From Lachnospiraceae bacterium (GTDB lineage: Bacteria > Bacillota > Clostridia > Lachnospirales > Lachnospiraceae): DNA of 28,273 bases. Below, piece by piece: positions 7,121 to 15,078 of the stretch (position 1 is its first letter; each line of letters opens with the position of its first letter). The stretch is taken from positions 1-28,273 of the forward strand of contig CAAFXE010000235.1 of the NCBI GenBank assembly GCA_900766915.1, in the 5' to 3' direction. The position numbers and the translations under genes are program-made. Under the pieces are notes generated by a model that worked only from the letters and a program-made list of their open reading frames with translations, did no database searches and had not been told where the DNA came from.

Positions 7121-7726
7121 ATGAAAATGTTAAAAAAGATTAAGACAGATATGTGGATTAACGTATTTATGATGCTTTTGATTGGTATATTGTTTATTGT
7201 TCGTCCGCAGGATTCTTTGGAGGTAACAGCGATTATTGCAGGCGCTGTGATATTTGCAAATGGTATTTTTGACCTGATTTATTACTTGCGGGTTTAGGCA
7301 GACTTTTATTCAAGAGGATCTCTGTTTGAGGGAATTATGAAATGCGTTCTGGGAATCTTTATATTTACTCATGCGGGAATTACGACAGTTTTGTTTTCTT
7401 ATGTATTTAGCATTTATATTATAATCAATGGCATTATCTGCATGGAAACAGCAATCTATATGCAGAGAACATTTGAAGTGAATTGCAGAAAGTATGTCAT
7501 TTTATCATGCTTTGTAGTTCTGGGCGGAATTATTATGATGTTCTTTTCTCCAAATACGGTTAAGACGGCTGCGATTATGACAGGGATTATTTTCATCATA
7601 AATGCGGTGATCGATGGAGTGATTTTATATCACATTCAAAAAATAAGCAGACAGAGTGTAGAAAAAATTCAGGATGCCGTAGATGAATTAAGTGGAAATA
7701 TTATTGATGAAGATGATGTGAAATGA
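7121..7726 (+). pseudogene. HdeD/DUF308-like membrane protein interrupted by an in-frame TAG
   Basis: The gene starts at ATG 7121 after AAGAGGTAGG and reads 58 codons (MKMLKKIKTDMWINVFMM and two hydrophobic spans) to TAG at 7295-7297. The same frame then continues without a break (ADFYSRGSLFEG) into a second open stretch with a good ATG at 7337 (GAGGG upstream) that runs to TGA 7724-7726. Read through, the 200 residues have the six short spans of HdeD/DUF308 proteins and match the length of the intact paralogue at 10415-10978. Either it was inactivated by a single nonsense change, or the 129-residue C-terminal part (7337-7726) is translated separately. The end overlaps the VTT gene by four bases. 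Confidence 0.7.
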
Positions 7727-8379
7727 AAAATAAAAAGAAATTAATTCCGATTGTTGCAATTGTCCTTATGGGGATTGTATTTACAGTAATTGTAAAAAAA
7801 TCCAGTGAACCTTTATCGGTGAATACCATTCTCAGGTATACCCCCGAAAATGCGATGCTTGCAGCTGGGATAGTGCTTTTACTTTTTGCATTAAAAAGTC
7901 TGACAATTGTATTCCCTCTTTCCATCCTGTATCTTGCAAGTGGAATTCTTTTCCAGCCTGTAATTGCGGTTTTAATCAGTACAGTCGGATTTGCAATTAC
8001 GATTACGATACCATATTTGATTGGAAGATATTCAGGAAAACAGATTGTGCAGAAGATATGTCAGAAATATCCGAAAGCAGAGATGGTTGCGAAATATCAG
8101 AGAACAAATACCTTTTTTGCCTGCTTTATTACGAGGATTGTGGGATTTCTTCCTGGTGATATCGTAAGCATATATTTCGGAGCGTGTGATACGGCATATT
8201 TGATATACCTTGTAGCAGGTGTATTTGGGTCTTTGCTTAGTATTATTACAACTACATTGTTGGGTGAAAAAATAAGTGATCCATTTTCTATTGAGTTTAT
8301 GATGGTGCTTTTATGCCGGATTCTGGTATCGGTCGGAGCAGTTGTGATAAAATATCAGTTAAATCAAAAGAAAAAGTAA
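7723..8379 (+). CDS. VTT/DedA (TVP38/TMEM64) family membrane protein
   Basis: A 218-residue protein with an N-terminal span (LIPIVAIVLMGIVFTVIV) and a VTT core: FPLSILYLASGILF, then a re-entrant-like YLIGRYSGKQIVQKI loop, and TRIVGFLPGDIVSIYFGA, the FxxR-x-x-P-x-x-x-D/N-type motif of the family. DedA/VTT proteins move or recycle lipids such as undecaprenyl phosphate and phosphatidylethanolamine across the membrane. Translation is coupled to the HdeD-like gene (ATGA overlap). Lipid specificity is unknown. Confidence 0.82.
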   Translation: MKNKKKLIPIVAIVLMGIVFTVIVKKSSEPLSVNTILRYTPENAMLAAGIVLLLFALKSLTIVFPLSILYLASGILFQPVIAVLISTVGFAITITIPYLIGRYSGKQIVQKICQKYPKAEMVAKYQRTNTFFACFITRIVGFLPGDIVSIYFGACDTAYLIYLVAGVFGSLLSIITTTLLGEKISDPFSIEFMMVLLCRILVSVGAVVIKYQLNQKKK

Positions 8380-8409
8380 CAGGTACAATTGTTAGTTTGG
8401 GGAGAAAGA

Positions 8410-8964
8410 ATGATTCAGACAAAGGAAATAATTAAGGATACGTTCTGGGAAATCTTGGAAGAAAAACCATATAATAAAATTACAGTACAGGATATTGTAA
8501 ATCGGTGTCGCGTGAATCGCAATACATTTTATTATCATTTTCAGGATATTCCTACATTAATGACAGATTCCATTGAGGATTGGATGGAGGAAGTTATTCA
8601 GAAATATGGAACACTTACATCTCCAGTGAATTGTCTTACTTATATGGCAGATGAATGTATGAAAAGGAAAAAGGCTTTCCTACATTTATTCCGTTCTGTT
8701 CAAAAGGACACATTTTTATCTGGGATGAACAGGATGGGATATGATATTACTCGAAGCTATGTGGATAAAATTGGAGAATATAAGCAAATTTCAAAAGAAG
8801 AAAAGGAAATTGTTATCAGATGTTATAAGTGTGTATTTGTTGGGAGCCTGTTGGATTGGCTGGAAGAAGGTGCTTCTTATGATCTGAAAGAGCTTTATGA
8901 AGAACTTTGTAAAATGTTTGCCGGATCGAGTGAACGTGTAACTTTCGGGCATGATGATAAATGA
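8410..8964 (+). CDS. TetR/AcrR family regulator, type B, copy 1
   Basis: A 184-residue protein. I start it at ATG 8410 because GGGGAG lies five bases upstream; a TTG at 8389 is also in frame but lacks a site. The DNA-binding half has IIKDTFWEILEEKPYNKITVQDIV followed by the recognition region CRVNRNTFYYHFQDIPTLM. The C-terminal half has the LLDWLEEGASYDL motif seen again in the paralogue at 27225-27785. This HTH (NRNTFYYHF) resembles DhaS-like TetR regulators. It is the last gene of the rightward run and converges on the radical SAM gene with a shared terminator between them. Confidence 0.88.
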   Translation: MIQTKEIIKDTFWEILEEKPYNKITVQDIVNRCRVNRNTFYYHFQDIPTLMTDSIEDWMEEVIQKYGTLTSPVNCLTYMADECMKRKKAFLHLFRSVQKDTFLSGMNRMGYDITRSYVDKIGEYKQISKEEKEIVIRCYKCVFVGSLLDWLEEGASYDLKELYEELCKMFAGSSERVTFGHDDK

Positions 8965-8985
8965 ATATGTGACTTTATGAAAAGA

Positions 8986-9012
8986 GGAGTTCTGCTGCCA
9001 GAGCAGAACTCC
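8986..9012. terminator. Bidirectional terminator between TetR-B1 and the radical SAM gene
   Basis: GGAGTTCTGCT (8986-8996) and AGCAGAACTCC (9002-9012) make a perfect 11-bp stem with a 5-base loop between two convergent genes. Confidence 0.8.
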
Positions 9013-9022
9013 ACATGAAATT

Positions 9023-10387
9023 TTAATTTTGAGAATGTTTTTCGTTATATTTTTTTCTGTTTTCTTCCCAAAGCTTGTCTGCTACAGGTTTCCAGTGTTC
9101 TGCATAATGATCGCATTTGGAGCAGAGATGTTCGGCACTTTCCGGCGACTGTAAGTCAGTGGAATGCGCACCTGCGGTAGCAACCATTTCACGAAGCTTC
9201 TGAGGATTTTCAAGCATCGGACACGGACGAAGCATATTTTCATTGAATGGCTGGTTTCTGTGATAAGCCATCATCATCGGAGAGCGAAGGGCTTCCAGCA
9301 AGGTCTTTTCACGAATATTGGAATCGGAATAGTGAATGAATACACAAGGATCAATATCGCCATTGGCATTGATATGTAAATAGCGATAGCCGCCGGCAAT
9401 ACATCCACCGACATATTCTGCATCATTCTGGAAATCCATAGCAAATAACGGTTTTGTAGCACGGTAATGACGAATTTTTTCATAAACGCCGGTTCGCTGC
9501 TCCGGTGAGGGAAGAAGTTCTGGTGCGGCGTCATTTCCTACCGGCATATAATGGAAATACCATACAAAATATGCACCCAGATCAATCATGGAATCATAGA
9601 ATTCCTCTGAAGTAATGGAATCATAGTTTGCGCTTGTATAACAACAGGAAATGCCATAAATCAATTTCTTTTCCCTAAGAAGTGCCATGGCCTTTGTTAC
9701 TTTCTGGTAGACACCATTTCCACGTCGTCCATCGGTTGCCTCTTCAAAACCTTCCAGGGAAATGGCAGGTACAAAGTTTCCAACCCGGAGCATCTCATCT
9801 GCAAATTCTTCATCAATCAGAGTGGCATTTGTAAAACATAAGAACACACAGTCAGAGTGCTTTTCACAGAGACGGATCAGGTCTTTTTTGCGGACAAGTG
9901 GTTCACCACCAGTGTAAATGTACATATATATGCCAAGTTCTTTGCCTTGAGTGATAATATCGTCGATTTCGTCATAAGTCAGATTGAGTTTATGACCATA
10001 TTCAGCAGCCCAACATCCAGTACAGTGCAAATTACAGGCAGAAGTAGGATCAAGTAGAATGGCCCAAGGAATATTACAGTCGTATTTTTTGCGGAGTTCT
10101 TCTTCTTTCGGCCATCCAATCAATGCGGCATTTATAAAGAGATTGACAGCCAAAGTTTTGGCAACATTAGGATCAACATCTTTAAATATTTTGCGGATAT
10201 AGGAATAATATGGATGATCCGGATTTTCAATTGCTTCACGGATTGCTTTTCGCTGAGACGGGAAGTCGCCCTTAGAAAATTTATCCGCCCAGTCCATCAA
10301 TTTTTCCATGTTTTTATCGGGATCTTTGTAAATATAATTGAATGTCTGTTCAATTCCCAGTTTTTTCAGTGTATTTGATGCATTCAT
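9023..10387 (-). CDS. Radical SAM enzyme with SPASM-like C-terminus, copy 1
   Basis: A 454-residue protein with AAGGAGG before its ATG. Residues 1-105 are a helical N-terminal extension containing DPDKNMEKLMDWADKF. The radical SAM core follows: C118-x3-C122-x2-C125 (CNLHCTGC) for the 4Fe-4S cluster that cleaves S-adenosylmethionine, and the SAM-binding TGGEP near 159-163. The C-terminal part has C329 (GGCIAGG), C348 (GDIDPC), C389 and C422-x2-C425, a SPASM-like auxiliary cluster set. No precursor peptide gene is visible beside it, so peptide maturation is not favoured. The neighbours act on lipids, which leads me to infer a lipid or membrane-anchored substrate. It follows an HdeD-like gene by 27 bases as a leftward operon. 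A very close paralogue is at 24864. Confidence 0.85.
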   Translation of the reverse strand: MNASNTLKKLGIEQTFNYIYKDPDKNMEKLMDWADKFSKGDFPSQRKAIREAIENPDHPYYSYIRKIFKDVDPNVAKTLAVNLFINAALIGWPKEEELRKKYDCNIPWAILLDPTSACNLHCTGCWAAEYGHKLNLTYDEIDDIITQGKELGIYMYIYTGGEPLVRKKDLIRLCEKHSDCVFLCFTNATLIDEEFADEMLRVGNFVPAISLEGFEEATDGRRGNGVYQKVTKAMALLREKKLIYGISCCYTSANYDSITSEEFYDSMIDLGAYFVWYFHYMPVGNDAAPELLPSPEQRTGVYEKIRHYRATKPLFAMDFQNDAEYVGGCIAGGYRYLHINANGDIDPCVFIHYSDSNIREKTLLEALRSPMMMAYHRNQPFNENMLRPCPMLENPQKLREMVATAGAHSTDLQSPESAEHLCSKCDHYAEHWKPVADKLWEENRKKYNEKHSQN

Positions 10388-10414
10388 AATAGCATCCTCC
10401 TTTGCATAAATTTA

Positions 10415-10978
10415 CTATTTTGATAGTTTGTTATCATTTAGATAATGGTAATCGGGTAATCGTGCAGTATGCTGAACAATGTAATGCCGCATACCGCCTT
10501 CTGCCAGAAGTGCACAACCTGCAAATGTGATTGTACTTTTTAAAACTACGAGAACTCCAAAAGTGCCAGTTATCATAGAAAATATAAGGATATATTTCCA
10601 TGAGGATAATCCGAATTTTTTTGAATCAAGTGCTGTTTGAATACTTAGCAGACTGTCAAGCAGAATCAGTATTCCCAGTGCTGCCAGAAGAGAAGAGTCT
10701 TTGAATCTGGAACTAATGCACAAAGTTGTAATACCAAGCACGATCAAAAAAATTCCACAGGCGAAATCATATTGAAACGCCAGGCAGTACAAATCTTTTG
10801 AAAAGTAGCCGATAATTTTAATAATTCCATATGCGATTAGGATAGTTCCGGCTAAAGTTCTGCTATGTAATTGTATTAATTCAGGATCAACGATACATAA
10901 AAATCCTGTAATGTAAAATACAATGGAAATCAGAATATAGCCGGTACAAGCAATTTTTATCTGTTTCAGATTTATCAC
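10415..10978 (-). CDS. HdeD/DUF308-like membrane protein, intact copy
   Basis: About 187 residues with six hydrophobic spans arranged as in HdeD/DUF308 proteins (ACTGYILISIVFYITGFL, RTLAGTILIAYGIIKIIGYF, FACGIFLIVLGI, LLAALGILILLDSLLSI). Function is unknown for most members; E. coli HdeD is linked to acid resistance. The start is uncertain: GTG at 10978 is given, but GAGGTG is ideally spaced for a CTG at 10969, and the frame is open to a TTG at 11014. It precedes the radical SAM gene in the same direction. TTGTGA-17 bp-TAATAT upstream on the minus strand is a possible promoter. Confidence 0.75.
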   Translation of the reverse strand: MINLKQIKIACTGYILISIVFYITGFLCIVDPELIQLHSRTLAGTILIAYGIIKIIGYFSKDLYCLAFQYDFACGIFLIVLGITTLCISSRFKDSSLLAALGILILLDSLLSIQTALDSKKFGLSSWKYILIFSMITGTFGVLVVLKSTITFAGCALLAEGGMRHYIVQHTARLPDYHYLNDNKLSK

Positions 10979-11081
10979 CTCGGTTATGTTTTGATATGAA
11001 TATATATTAGACAAAAAGAGTTGGACTCACAATGGACAAAAGTAAGTGTGATATCTAAAAACCAGACATAAGGGTGGAGTT

Positions 11082-11101
11082 TGTCTAATTTGAAATAGAC
11101 A
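11082..11101. promoter_or_regulatory. TGTCTA / TAGACA dyad in a divergent promoter region
   Basis: TGTCTA (11082-11087) and TAGACA (11096-11101) flank 8 bases. Another AGACAT lies at 11064-11069. The site is between the divergent HdeD-like and PAP2-like genes, and the same half-sites recur before the P-type ATPase at 22040-22098. The binding protein is unknown; the TetR proteins of the cassettes are candidates. Confidence 0.4.
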
Positions 11102-11157
11102 GGAATTTGATATACTTATGTAAGAAAATTATGAGTATTTATGAAAGGTAAAGTGAA

Positions 11158-11730
11158 ATGAAAGAAAAGATAGCTAAAATAATTCGGATTATAACGATTC
11201 CACCGATAGAGGCATTGGTTATGCTTTTGATATTATATGGGAGCAAACAAGAAGAATTTGGAAACATGGGAAATCTGTTGATGGCGATATTATTTCTGAC
11301 TGTTATACCAGTTTGTTCATATCCAATCGCATCCAGAAAAAGGGACAAAGAGGATGCACGTAATAACCAAAGAAATATGGCATTTATTTTTAATTTCCTG
11401 TCATATTTAGCTGCGATGCTGATTAGCTATTGTGTGGGATGTACCAGAATGCTGCAATGGATTTTGAATGGTTATTTTCTATCGGTTTTGGTACTTACAA
11501 TCGTAAATAAGGTGTTAAAAATAAGAGCCAGTGGTCATGCATGTAGTTCAACATTTCCATATTTAATCTTAAGTTATTATTTCGGAGGATATGTGACAGT
11601 TATATGTTTGATCTTATACCTGGTAGAATTTTGGGCATCTGTTGAATTAAAGAGACATACAATAAAGGAATATTTGGCTGGGACTATAGTTGCGTGGATA
11701 ATATTTGCAGGAACCTTTTGGATGTTATGA
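11158..11730 (+). CDS. Short PAP2-like membrane protein, copy 1
   Basis: A 190-residue protein with five or six hydrophobic spans; AAAGGTAAAG lies before the ATG. It carries KIRASGHACSS near residue 124 and ELKRHTIKEYLAG near 165. These line up with the P-S-G-H and S-R-x5-H-x3-D-x-x-A-G motifs of PAP2 lipid phosphatases, with Glu in place of the usual Asp. I infer a lipid-phosphate phosphatase-like fold; activity is not certain because the motifs deviate. A shortened paralogue is at 21659. It is divergent from the HdeD/radical SAM operon and closes cassette 1. Confidence 0.6.
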   Translation: MKEKIAKIIRIITIPPIEALVMLLILYGSKQEEFGNMGNLLMAILFLTVIPVCSYPIASRKRDKEDARNNQRNMAFIFNFLSYLAAMLISYCVGCTRMLQWILNGYFLSVLVLTIVNKVLKIRASGHACSSTFPYLILSYYFGGYVTVICLILYLVEFWASVELKRHTIKEYLAGTIVAWIIFAGTFWML

Positions 11731-11773
11731 TAATGATAGATGATATTATTGAAATGAATAAGAGTCTATACTC

Positions 11774-11817
11774 AAAGGCACTGAAAAACATTTAGTTTTT
11801 ACAGTGCCTTTTTCTTT
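11774..11817 (+). terminator. Intrinsic terminator after the PAP2-like gene
   Basis: AAAGGCACTG (11774-11783) and CAGTGCCTTT (11802-11811), with additional A/T pairing inside, followed by TTTCTTT. It also lies behind the convergent XRE gene. Confidence 0.85.
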
Positions 11818-11840
11818 AAATAAGAAAAAATACAACGAAT

Positions 11841-12416
11841 TTAAGTTTCACTGATTTTGGTATTTATGGATCGCCATTGTCTTTTTGGCTCATACTTTCC
11901 ACAATCATCACAGGTCTGTGGCCAGTTGATTTTCCATTCAAAATATTCATCTCTGGTAATCTTGCCGGATTTCAGTTCTTCTTTTCTAAGAGTCCATTCT
12001 TTCAGAAAATCATTAAGAATCCCATAATTAAACCACATACCAACAGGTGGGTGAGCAGGCCAACTATCGGAATCATGGTAGCGGATAGCGGTATCCTCAC
12101 TGGAATTAGATTTTTCACCTGGATAAGTCTCTAACTGAAAGAGATTGATCATGCCGGGATTAAATTCATCAATCCAGAACAGGATTTCCATCAGTTCAGA
12201 AGCATTCATAGTAGTTGGTTCATGTAGTGCCAGTGGGTTCACATCCAGGATCTTAGCCATTTCAGTAACCAGATCTTTACGGGGAACCCGGTAGTTGGTT
12301 TCGTATTGGGCAAGGCGGTTCGCCCCTTTATCGCCCCATCCGAGAGCTGCACCGAGTTCAGCCTGTGTCATATTCCGGAATATCCGGATTTTTTTTATTT
12401 TAGCTCCAATCGTCAT
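11841..12416 (-). CDS. XRE-family regulator with C-terminal extension
   Basis: A 191-residue protein. Residues 3-62 form an HTH_3 domain (IGAKIKKIRIFRNMTQAELGAAL, NRLAQYETNYRVPRKD). The other 130 residues are a conserved-looking tail with a C-x2-C (CDDCGKYEP) and no domain I recognise. GGAAAT precedes the ATG. It is divergent from the recombinase region, and three ATTCGC-N6-GCGAAT sites lie in the shared 5' region over a consensus promoter. It probably keeps the recombinases off until the element is induced. Confidence 0.85.
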   Translation of the reverse strand: MTIGAKIKKIRIFRNMTQAELGAALGWGDKGANRLAQYETNYRVPRKDLVTEMAKILDVNPLALHEPTTMNASELMEILFWIDEFNPGMINLFQLETYPGEKSNSSEDTAIRYHDSDSWPAHPPVGMWFNYGILNDFLKEWTLRKEELKSGKITRDEYFEWKINWPQTCDDCGKYEPKRQWRSINTKISET

Positions 12417-12484
12417 ATCAGATTTCCTGCTTTCTTTTTGATAAGTTTATTTTACTATTAAAATCCCAGAATGTAAACAGAAAG

Positions 12485-12502
12485 ATTCGCATTTAAGCGA
12501 AT
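12485..12502. promoter_or_regulatory. XRE operator-like site 1
   Basis: ATTCGC-ATTTAA-GCGAAT, a perfect dyad with 6-bp arms. First of three similar sites between the XRE gene and the recombinase region. Confidence 0.7.
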
Positions 12503-12509
12503 AAAATGC

Positions 12510-12538
12510 TTGACATTAACATTAAAGCGAAATATAAT
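12510..12538 (+). promoter_or_regulatory. Consensus sigma-A promoter of the recombinase module
   Basis: Perfect TTGACA (12510-12515), 17-bp spacer and perfect TATAAT (12533-12538). The second operator fills the spacer. A promoter this strong covered by operators indicates tight repression with high output on release. Confidence 0.8.
12515..12532. promoter_or_regulatory. XRE operator-like site 2 (degenerate)
   Basis: ATTAAC-ATTAAA-GCGAAA keeps the right half-site and a 6-base centre but has a weakened left arm, since it shares bases with the -35 box. Confidence 0.5.
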
Positions 12539-12553
12539 GACAGTATAATCAAC

Positions 12554-12571
12554 ATTCGCATAAAAGCGAAT
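12554..12571. promoter_or_regulatory. XRE operator-like site 3
   Basis: ATTCGC-ATAAAA-GCGAAT, a perfect dyad just downstream of the expected transcription start. Confidence 0.7.
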
Positions 12572-12584
12572 GAACAAGGCAGAG

Positions 12585-12662
12585 ATGAAAAAAATAAAAT
12601 TTTTTATGAAAAATATGACCTTATCGTCCCTGCCACGTGTGATTAGTAGAAAAGGGTTTTGA
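12585..12662 (+). CDS. Possible 25-residue peptide behind the recombinase promoter
   Basis: ATG at 12585 follows AAGGCAGAG and opens a 25-codon frame to TGA 12660-12662. The peptide is basic and hydrophobic (MKKIKFFMKNMT, then LSSLPRVISRKGF). It is the first frame behind the consensus promoter at 12510. It may be a leader peptide or a relic; no family recognised. The TLSSLPR stretch recalls the frame at 3819. Confidence 0.3.
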   Translation: MKKIKFFMKNMTLSSLPRVISRKGF

Positions 12663-12772
12663 ATAGGAATTCAAGAGCTTTTATGTACCTTGAAAATTAA
12701 ATGAGCTGTATAGGTACCCTTAGGGGATTAAAGGACAACACAGAGTTCCACCGCTGTACCAGAGAGTAGTAA

Positions 12773-12964
12773 GTGGAAATCGAAGATACTCCGGCAACGG
12801 CTGGTATGCTCGAGAAGGAGCTGGCAGCATTCAGAAAAATTCTGATAGAGGTCAACTGTAACGTTGACGCCGCCTGTACGAATGGAAGCCAACACGCCGA
12901 ACAGAATATTCAATGCCATAGGAAGATAAAAATATTAGGAAAACAGGTAAGAAAGGCAAGGTGA
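12773..12964 (+). CDS. Possible small protein of the recombination module
   Basis: A 63-codon frame starting at GTG 12773, with only a weak GAGAG site. The middle (MLEKELAAFRKILIEVNCNVDAA) looks like an amphipathic helix. No family recognised. It is in line with the promoter at 12510 and the gene at 13033. Nothing better occupies 12663-13020 apart from a GTACCT/AGGTAC inverted repeat near 12680-12720. Confidence 0.3.
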   Translation: MEIEDTPATAGMLEKELAAFRKILIEVNCNVDAACTNGSQHAEQNIQCHRKIKILGKQVRKAR

Positions 12965-13032
12965 TGAGTTTGAGAAAATTGAAGTGATAGGACGACTTAT
13001 ATCAGGAATATGTTGGAGAAGAGGTGAGCATT

Positions 13033-13275
13033 ATGGTGAATCAGTCAGTGTTAGATTCCAGTGTTGGTCTGGAACACTTAAAGGATATTGAAGAATTAAC
13101 TCCGGATATGGACAGAACGATTTCTGAAAAGGTGGAAACATTTCTGGATAAATCCGGTGATCAGCCATATGCTCATCTAAATGAAGGCTATGTGGTGGTC
13201 GTGCAGATGACCGGAGAGCTGGAAGCAACGGATGCACTCAGTGATTATCTCAGAAAAAGAACGGAGTTGATATAG
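13033..13275 (+). CDS. Small hypothetical protein upstream of the recombinases
   Basis: An 80-residue acidic protein. ATG 13033 is preceded by GAGGTG six bases upstream; a GTG at 13024 is an alternative. The sequence has an acidic N-terminal half (LKDIEELTPDMDRTISEKVE) and a C-terminal PYAHLNEGYVVVVQMTGELEATDALSDYL. The general shape (FLxxxxxPY...VVV......L.DYL) reminds me of small DUF6870-like proteins in Firmicute elements, but I am not sure. It lies in the same direction as the three recombinase genes and is probably co-transcribed. Confidence 0.6.
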   Translation: MVNQSVLDSSVGLEHLKDIEELTPDMDRTISEKVETFLDKSGDQPYAHLNEGYVVVVQMTGELEATDALSDYLRKRTELI

Positions 13276-13326
13276 CAGATGAAAGACGAAAAATATCTTG
13301 CGAAGACACAGATGTTATGTTAATGT

Positions 13327-13367
13327 GAAGTCAGGGAAAATGAACGTGATACATGGTTTCTGACTTC
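13327..13367. other. Hairpin ahead of the first recombinase gene
   Basis: GAAGTCAG (13327-13334) and CTGACTTC (13360-13367) form a perfect 8-bp stem with a 25-base interior. It lies 37 bases before the recombinase start; it could attenuate transcription or be a protein-binding site. No T-run follows. Confidence 0.4.
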
Positions 13368-13404
13368 TATTCGATGGAATTAAGTAAGTTAGGAGCGATG
13401 TAAA

Positions 13405-15078
13405 ATGGAACAAATGCAAAAGAACACACCAGATATATACGATGCTGCATTGTATCTTAGACTGTCCAAGGATGATATGGATGATGGCAGTGAGAAGACA
13501 GAGAGTAACAGTATTGCAAATCAGAGGGAATTGCTTCGGAGCTATGTAAAAAGCCAGCCGGACATTCAGATCTTTGATATATATGTGGATGATGGATATT
13601 CAGGTGGAAATTTTGACAGACCTGAGTTCAAGAGAATGACAACTGATATAGAAGCTGGACGAGTAAATTGTGTAATTGTAAAAGACTTGTCCAGATTCGG
13701 AAGAGAATATATAGAAGCCGGGCGATGGATCGAAAAGACCTACCCGGCTTTAAATGTGCGTTTTATTTCTGTGACGGATCAGTTTGACAGTACAACAGCA
13801 GATTTTTCAGAGAAGTCATTTGTGGTTCCGATTAAAAATTTTGTAAATGAAAGTTATTGCCGGGACATCTCCGGTAAAGTACGCAGCCACCAGAAAATCA
13901 AACGGGAAAAAGGAGAGTTTATCGGGGCATTTGCACCATATGGTTATTGCAAAGATCCGGAAAATAAGAACTGCCTTGTGATTGATGATTATGCTGCAGA
14001 TATTGTAAGAAAAATATTTGCCTGGAAGATAGAAGGATTCAGTTTCGGTGCGATTGCTGAAAAATTGAATGTGCGTCATGTACAGTCCCCAAAAGAATAC
14101 AAGATTGCAAACGGTGAAAATTATAATGCCGGATTTCAGGGGACAGATACACCAAAGTGGTCAGCAGTACAGATTAAAAGGATTCTGACCAATGAAGTGT
14201 ATATCGGCAATATGGTTCAAGGAAAGCAGGAACGAATCAGCTATAAGGTAAAGAAACGTCTGGATAAGCCGGAGTCTGAATGGGTGAGAGTAAAAAACAC
14301 ACATCCGGCAATTATCAAACAGAGTGATTTTGATGTGGTACAGAAACTGCTTCAATATGATGGCAGGGCGTCAAAGACATCAGACAGTGCCAGTTTTTTT
14401 GCAGGATTTATCTTCTGCGGAGATTGTGGAGTACCGATGATACGCAGAGTGAACCGATATAAAGGAAAAGAAAAGGCTTTTTATATCTGCCAGACGAAAA
14501 ATAAAGGCGGAGACTGCACCAGACACAGCATACCGGAGGAAGTGCTGAAAAAAATTGTCTTGAAAGAAATCCAGATGTATACAGCACTTTTTGTAGATTA
14601 TGAGATGATCATGGAAGAACTTCAACAAATGGAAGTTAGCTACGACCAGGTAATCAGTTATGATACACAGATCGCAAAATTGCAGGAAGAATACAACAAA
14701 TGTTACAGCATAAAAGTATCTCTAGCGGATGATTTGAAATCTGGGATGATTACCAAAGAGGAGTTTGATGAGTTCCGGGAAAGTTATGGTAAAAAGTGTG
14801 AAGAACTGGATCAGATGATAGAGCATCAGAAAAAACTGGTAAAGCAGATGTTTGAAGGTGGTGTTTCTGCAAAAGTTCAGTTAGAAGACTGGAAAAAATC
14901 TCTGGAAATCAAAGAGCTGGATCGTACTTTATTGGCACTGACGGTAGATAAAATCTACATTTATGAGAACAAGCAGATTAAAATCCGGATTCGCTATCAG
15001 GATGTAATTGAAAAAATGAAAGTCATAAAAAGATTTTATACAGAATATCAGACTGAGTGCCGGAAAGAGGTGGGATAA
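13405..15078 (+). CDS. Large serine recombinase 1 (resolvase/recombinase/DUF4368)
   Basis: A 557-residue protein; AGGAGCGATG precedes the ATG. The resolvase domain (about 13-165) has YLRLS with the likely nucleophile Ser21, ESNSIANQRELL, DDGYSGGNFDRPEF and VKDLSRFGREYIEAG. A recombinase domain follows, then a zinc ribbon near 335-375 (CGDCGVPM ... CQTKNKGGDC) and a coiled-coil C-terminus typical of integrases of this class. These enzymes cut both att sites through a Ser-DNA link and exchange strands. It ends exactly where the next gene begins, so the three are one operon. Its partner requirement is unknown. Confidence 0.93.
   Translation: MEQMQKNTPDIYDAALYLRLSKDDMDDGSEKTESNSIANQRELLRSYVKSQPDIQIFDIYVDDGYSGGNFDRPEFKRMTTDIEAGRVNCVIVKDLSRFGREYIEAGRWIEKTYPALNVRFISVTDQFDSTTADFSEKSFVVPIKNFVNESYCRDISGKVRSHQKIKREKGEFIGAFAPYGYCKDPENKNCLVIDDYAADIVRKIFAWKIEGFSFGAIAEKLNVRHVQSPKEYKIANGENYNAGFQGTDTPKWSAVQIKRILTNEVYIGNMVQGKQERISYKVKKRLDKPESEWVRVKNTHPAIIKQSDFDVVQKLLQYDGRASKTSDSASFFAGFIFCGDCGVPMIRRVNRYKGKEKAFYICQTKNKGGDCTRHSIPEEVLKKIVLKEIQMYTALFVDYEMIMEELQQMEVSYDQVISYDTQIAKLQEEYNKCYSIKVSLADDLKSGMITKEEFDEFRESYGKKCEELDQMIEHQKKLVKQMFEGGVSAKVQLEDWKKSLEIKELDRTLLALTVDKIYIYENKQIKIRIRYQDVIEKMKVIKRFYTEYQTECRKEVG

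Noticed and set aside
9023..10387. RiPP (sactipeptide/ranthipeptide) maturase
   Set aside because: Although SPASM-like, neither copy has a Cys-rich precursor peptide, a recognition-element protein or an exporter next to it.
11158..11730. AgrB-like peptide processing protein
   Set aside because: Size and hydrophobicity fit, but the AgrB His/Cys protease motif is not evident and no AgrD gene is adjacent. The SGHAC and RHT...LAG motifs fit PAP2 better.
12585..12662. AgrD-like signalling peptide precursor
   Set aside because: The peptide has a basic hydrophobic start but no cysteine or serine-centred ring region and no AgrB or histidine kinase nearby.
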